Assembly: GCF_016587415.1 (NCBI RefSeq)
Contig: NZ_BNJI01000001.1
Coordinates: forward strand, 372,001-436,000
Direction of reading: 5' to 3'
Source: Ktedonobacter sp. SOSP1-85
GTDB taxonomy: Bacteria; Chloroflexota; Ktedonobacteria; Ktedonobacterales; Ktedonobacteraceae
DNA length: 64,000 bases
The translations under genes were made by a program, and so were the position numbers. The notes under the pieces are model-generated. The model had not been told where the DNA came from. It saw only the letters and a list, made by a program, of their open reading frames with translations, and ran no database searches. Shown in pieces: positions 61,331-64,000 of the stretch. Within the stretch, counting starts at the first letter, position 1. Every line of letters starts with the position of its first letter.

Positions 61331-64000
61331 CTATCGAGAGCGAATCTGACTGAGGATCGATTGATCCTTGATATGCGTATCGTCGGCGAGCAAAAAGGCT
61401 TTGGAAAGAATGAGCGCTAGCACTAGATCACCTTCGAAGGGCAGGAAGAACGGCTCGTCTGAGTCCGCCTTCGCGCTGGTATCGAAAACGATGCAGAGGT
61501 ACTGTGGTCCTGGTTCCATCAGAATGTTAGCGGAACCAAGATGAATGCGATAGGTCCGCACATCGCCCCGCACGTGCAGATAATGATCTTCTAGCGTACA
61601 ACGTTCGCGAATTTCCAGCTGTGGCACTAGCCGTTCTAGGATCTGCTTTCTCCTTTGCGCAGAGAGAGATAGCGTTTCCTGATTGTAGGCCTGCCAGTAG
61701 TCCAGAAGTGGACCCGTTTGTGTATATCCATAGGGATCGGCTCCAAGGCTAGTTACGCTTACAAAGAGATCGATGTCGCGCATGATTTCCGAAAAGACCA
61801 GTGGGGGAACGTGGGCTAAGGGAAGCAATTGCTTGCTGCCGTTGCTTGAAGCGAACAGCGGGAAGCGCACATGTGAGGTAAGCAGGTACTGCGGGATCGC
61901 CTCATCTTCGCCGGGGAGCGGGTTGAGCGCAAATTCGGCGCGTATCCCCAGGTGGGGGAGGTCGAACCTCACAGGATCATCCTGGACTGATCCCGAAAAG
62001 TCGCTCTGTAAAACGAAGCTCCAGCCGCGCGCACGAGCCAGGGCGTTCAACTGGTGTTGGCGAATATAGTGGTTCGCGAAGCGCAGGGAAACGTTATGGG
62101 CGGTGCGCTCCGCGTCCGTTATGGGGTAGGTTTCCCGATGCGCCTGCTTGAATGGCTGCGTGACGCGGTGCGCCTCTAGCCAGAGGCACCAGCCTTCAAC
62201 CTCTTGTGAATCACTCATCAGGGGATGCCAGAGGGTAACTTGCGCCTCTGGCGGCAGTTCAACTGCCTGCGTGTCACTGGTGACGAGTTGGCCCTGGTGC
62301 CAGATGACACGCCAGCATTGCGTGTCATGACGCACCTGCCAGATCAGCCGTCGTGCCAGCACATGTAGCAGAGGATGGTCCAGGTAGCGTTCCCGCCAAT
62401 CCGCCAGTGACCAGTGGCGCTCATGCAGAAAGAGGCGCTCTAAGCGCTGTCGCTGGTCACTGAGCAGGTAATTCATATCCGTGACCAGGCGCGTGAGGGT
62501 TTTCAGTTCCTCTTTCGCCGCGCGCCGGATGGAGGCAGGGAGGGCGTCGTGCTGGTTGCCCTCTGGATCAAGCCATTGCCGTTGCACGCCCTTGCCCTCT
62601 ACGTACAGACGCGCTGTCCAGGGGGCAAGCGGCACCTGTAATTGACCCTCGTGCAGGTCGAAGGTGGGTACGGTGAGCTCTTCCAAGTCGAGACGGGACA
62701 TCTGTTCGCGTTGGGCGATGGCATCGAGAGTGCGTTCAATCTTCGCCTGATAGGATGGCTGTTTGACCGCGCGGCGTACACGCTCTAGCTGTCCAATCGC
62801 GTCTCGTCCGCGCATCCCTTGCAGGCTGATGACCGCCGCATCTCCGACCTTGGGACTGCGGGGTCCCAGTCCCGAAAGTTTGCGATAGCCTTCGATCGCG
62901 GTATCTGCCAGCAGCGCGGCCAGGAAGCGGTCACTGTGCCCCATGCAGAGCCAGAGCAGGCCACGGAGAATATTTAAATTGGTGCCATCCATACGCCCAC
63001 CCTTTTTGTCGCTGAAGAAGCGCACCCAGCGATGGAGCGTGGGCATGAAGGTGTCGCTGTCCAGAGCTGAAAGCAGTGTTTGTGCCTGTTGCTGCCATTG
63101 GGGAGAAGGGGTAGGCGTCTTGGCGAGAGCGCAATGCTGTAAGAGAGCTAGCCAGGGGGCACGTGCTTCGAGGGAAAGGGCGCTGAGGTCTTCCAGAATG
63201 CGAGTACCCCAGTCGTCGGGCAGGAGTGAGTAGTGGAATTGTTGCTGGCGTTGAGAGAGATAGTCTTGCAGCTTCAGCCAAAAGCGCCGCTCTTGCCCTG
63301 TGGAGCGGTTGTTATATCCATGCTCTTGCGCGATCTGGCGAATGGTTTCCAGATCCGCAGTACATTGTTCCATAACTGCAGGCTCAGTGAGGTGAGTGGG
63401 AAAGGTCTGAAGCAGGAGATAGGTGAGAAGGTCGAGCAAGTCCAGGTATGCAGCCACCCCATGGGTATGCGTTCACCCCGTGGAGGATGGTATGAATATG
63501 TTCAGGATGGAAGGGAAGTGACTTCTTAGAGAGCGTTCGTATGAGGCAAAGGTTCTGTGAAATTCGACATTGGCGTTCTTGATCTTCGGCCTGCGCCCGT
63601 AGTGTATGACCTTCTTCGGCAAGAAGGCAGAGGAGGCGCACGGTCGACTCTGGCGTGAGGTGCTGTTTGACGAGCCGTGTTGTAGCGGCATCTAACGCGG
63701 AAGGCATACCACAGGCCATCTCCTGATGGTAGGCTGTGAGCAAGGCGGCAAGTTCCCCGTCACGTGCAAAGCGGGCGCCGCTGGCTTGTAGACAATCCAT
63801 CAACGGCCCCGCGCTCTTGGGAAAGAGAAGGTGGCGCAGCCGTAAACGCAGCCTGTTTCTCCACTCGTCCGGGCGATACCAAGGATAGTGCGAGAGAGAA
63901 GTATAGATGGAGGTAATCTCTCGTCGGCAAAAGTCCACTGTTTCCGGCTGTTGGAGTTGAGGCATCATATGCTCAAACACGTCCCACAAGAGGGGTCCCT
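61331..64000 (-). CDS. DUF4132 (MolR/YehI-like) protein, partial, one apparent frameshift
   Basis: The frame 63989-63384, open to the window edge, and the frame 63457-61331 join in a run of four C on the plus strand (63457-63460); with three, the protein reads on as HGVNAYPWVAAYLDLLDLLT. The C-terminal 350 residues match DUF4132: RLFLHERHWSLADWRERYLD, ARRLIWQVRHDTQCW, ERTAHNVSLRFANHYIRQHQ, then HVPPLVFSEIMRDIDLFVSV. At least 890 residues are visible, mostly helical. The function is unknown; related proteins have been linked to molybdate metabolism without proof. It runs off the right edge. Confidence 0.75.

Overview
The gene content points to a large-genome, spore-forming type soil bacterium of the Chloroflexota, most likely the class Ktedonobacteria. 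The pointers are a LRR-Roc-COR GTPase, many TetR, NmrA and LLM oxidoreductase genes, Tn554- and IS110-type debris, and a T-box controlled ileS with an unusual HIGH motif. This is inference from family make-up only; no rRNA or species marker is present. No tRNA, rRNA or CRISPR array was found.

Layout. 1-11,040 reads as a defence or accessory island: the 5' part of a type I methylase gene (hsdM, cut by the window edge), a two-gene operon of a DarT-like DNA ADP-ribosyltransferase and a DraG/ARH-type ADP-ribosylglycohydrolase, a 70-residue Cys/His protein, a coiled-coil protein, a 1085-residue LRR-Roc-COR GTPase, an HD protein and an HTH-GNAT regulator. 11,071-24,330 is an integrative element. 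A divergent promoter flanked by two near-identical 24-bp repeats starts it. Small hypothetical genes follow, with a membrane protein, a wall hydrolase, an HNH protein, a pentapeptide-repeat cargo gene and a PP-loop ATPase. A DnaD-like initiator, DnaB helicase, excisionase-like protein and tyrosine integrase close it. Intrinsic-terminator hairpins sit again and again directly in front of ribosome binding sites in this element.

24,371-28,954 is a housekeeping unit: an isoleucine T-box leader (AUC specifier), an AlaX-like gene that has lost its zinc ligands, and ileS. 29,000-49,913 is ordinary chromosome with DinB, an orphan multi-PAS histidine kinase, a solitary nuoB, two HAD hydrolases, and several regulator-enzyme pairs (TetR/hydrolase, LLM/NmrA, TetR/MBL/quinone reductase, MmyB-type regulator/epimerase). 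Between them are gene fragments and a decayed serine recombinase.

50,100-61,200 is a decay zone: truncated transposases, a twice-frameshifted IS110 transposase, Tn554-like remnants, and broken MFS, epoxide hydrolase and epimerase genes, with intact TPR, TetR, SDR and LysR genes among them and a 124-bp MITE-like palindrome at the end. The window closes in a large DUF4132-like gene with one apparent frameshift. Three of the frameshifts (48.56, 57.66 and 63.46 kb) fall in C or G homopolymers, so sequencing error must be excluded before they are called pseudogenes.
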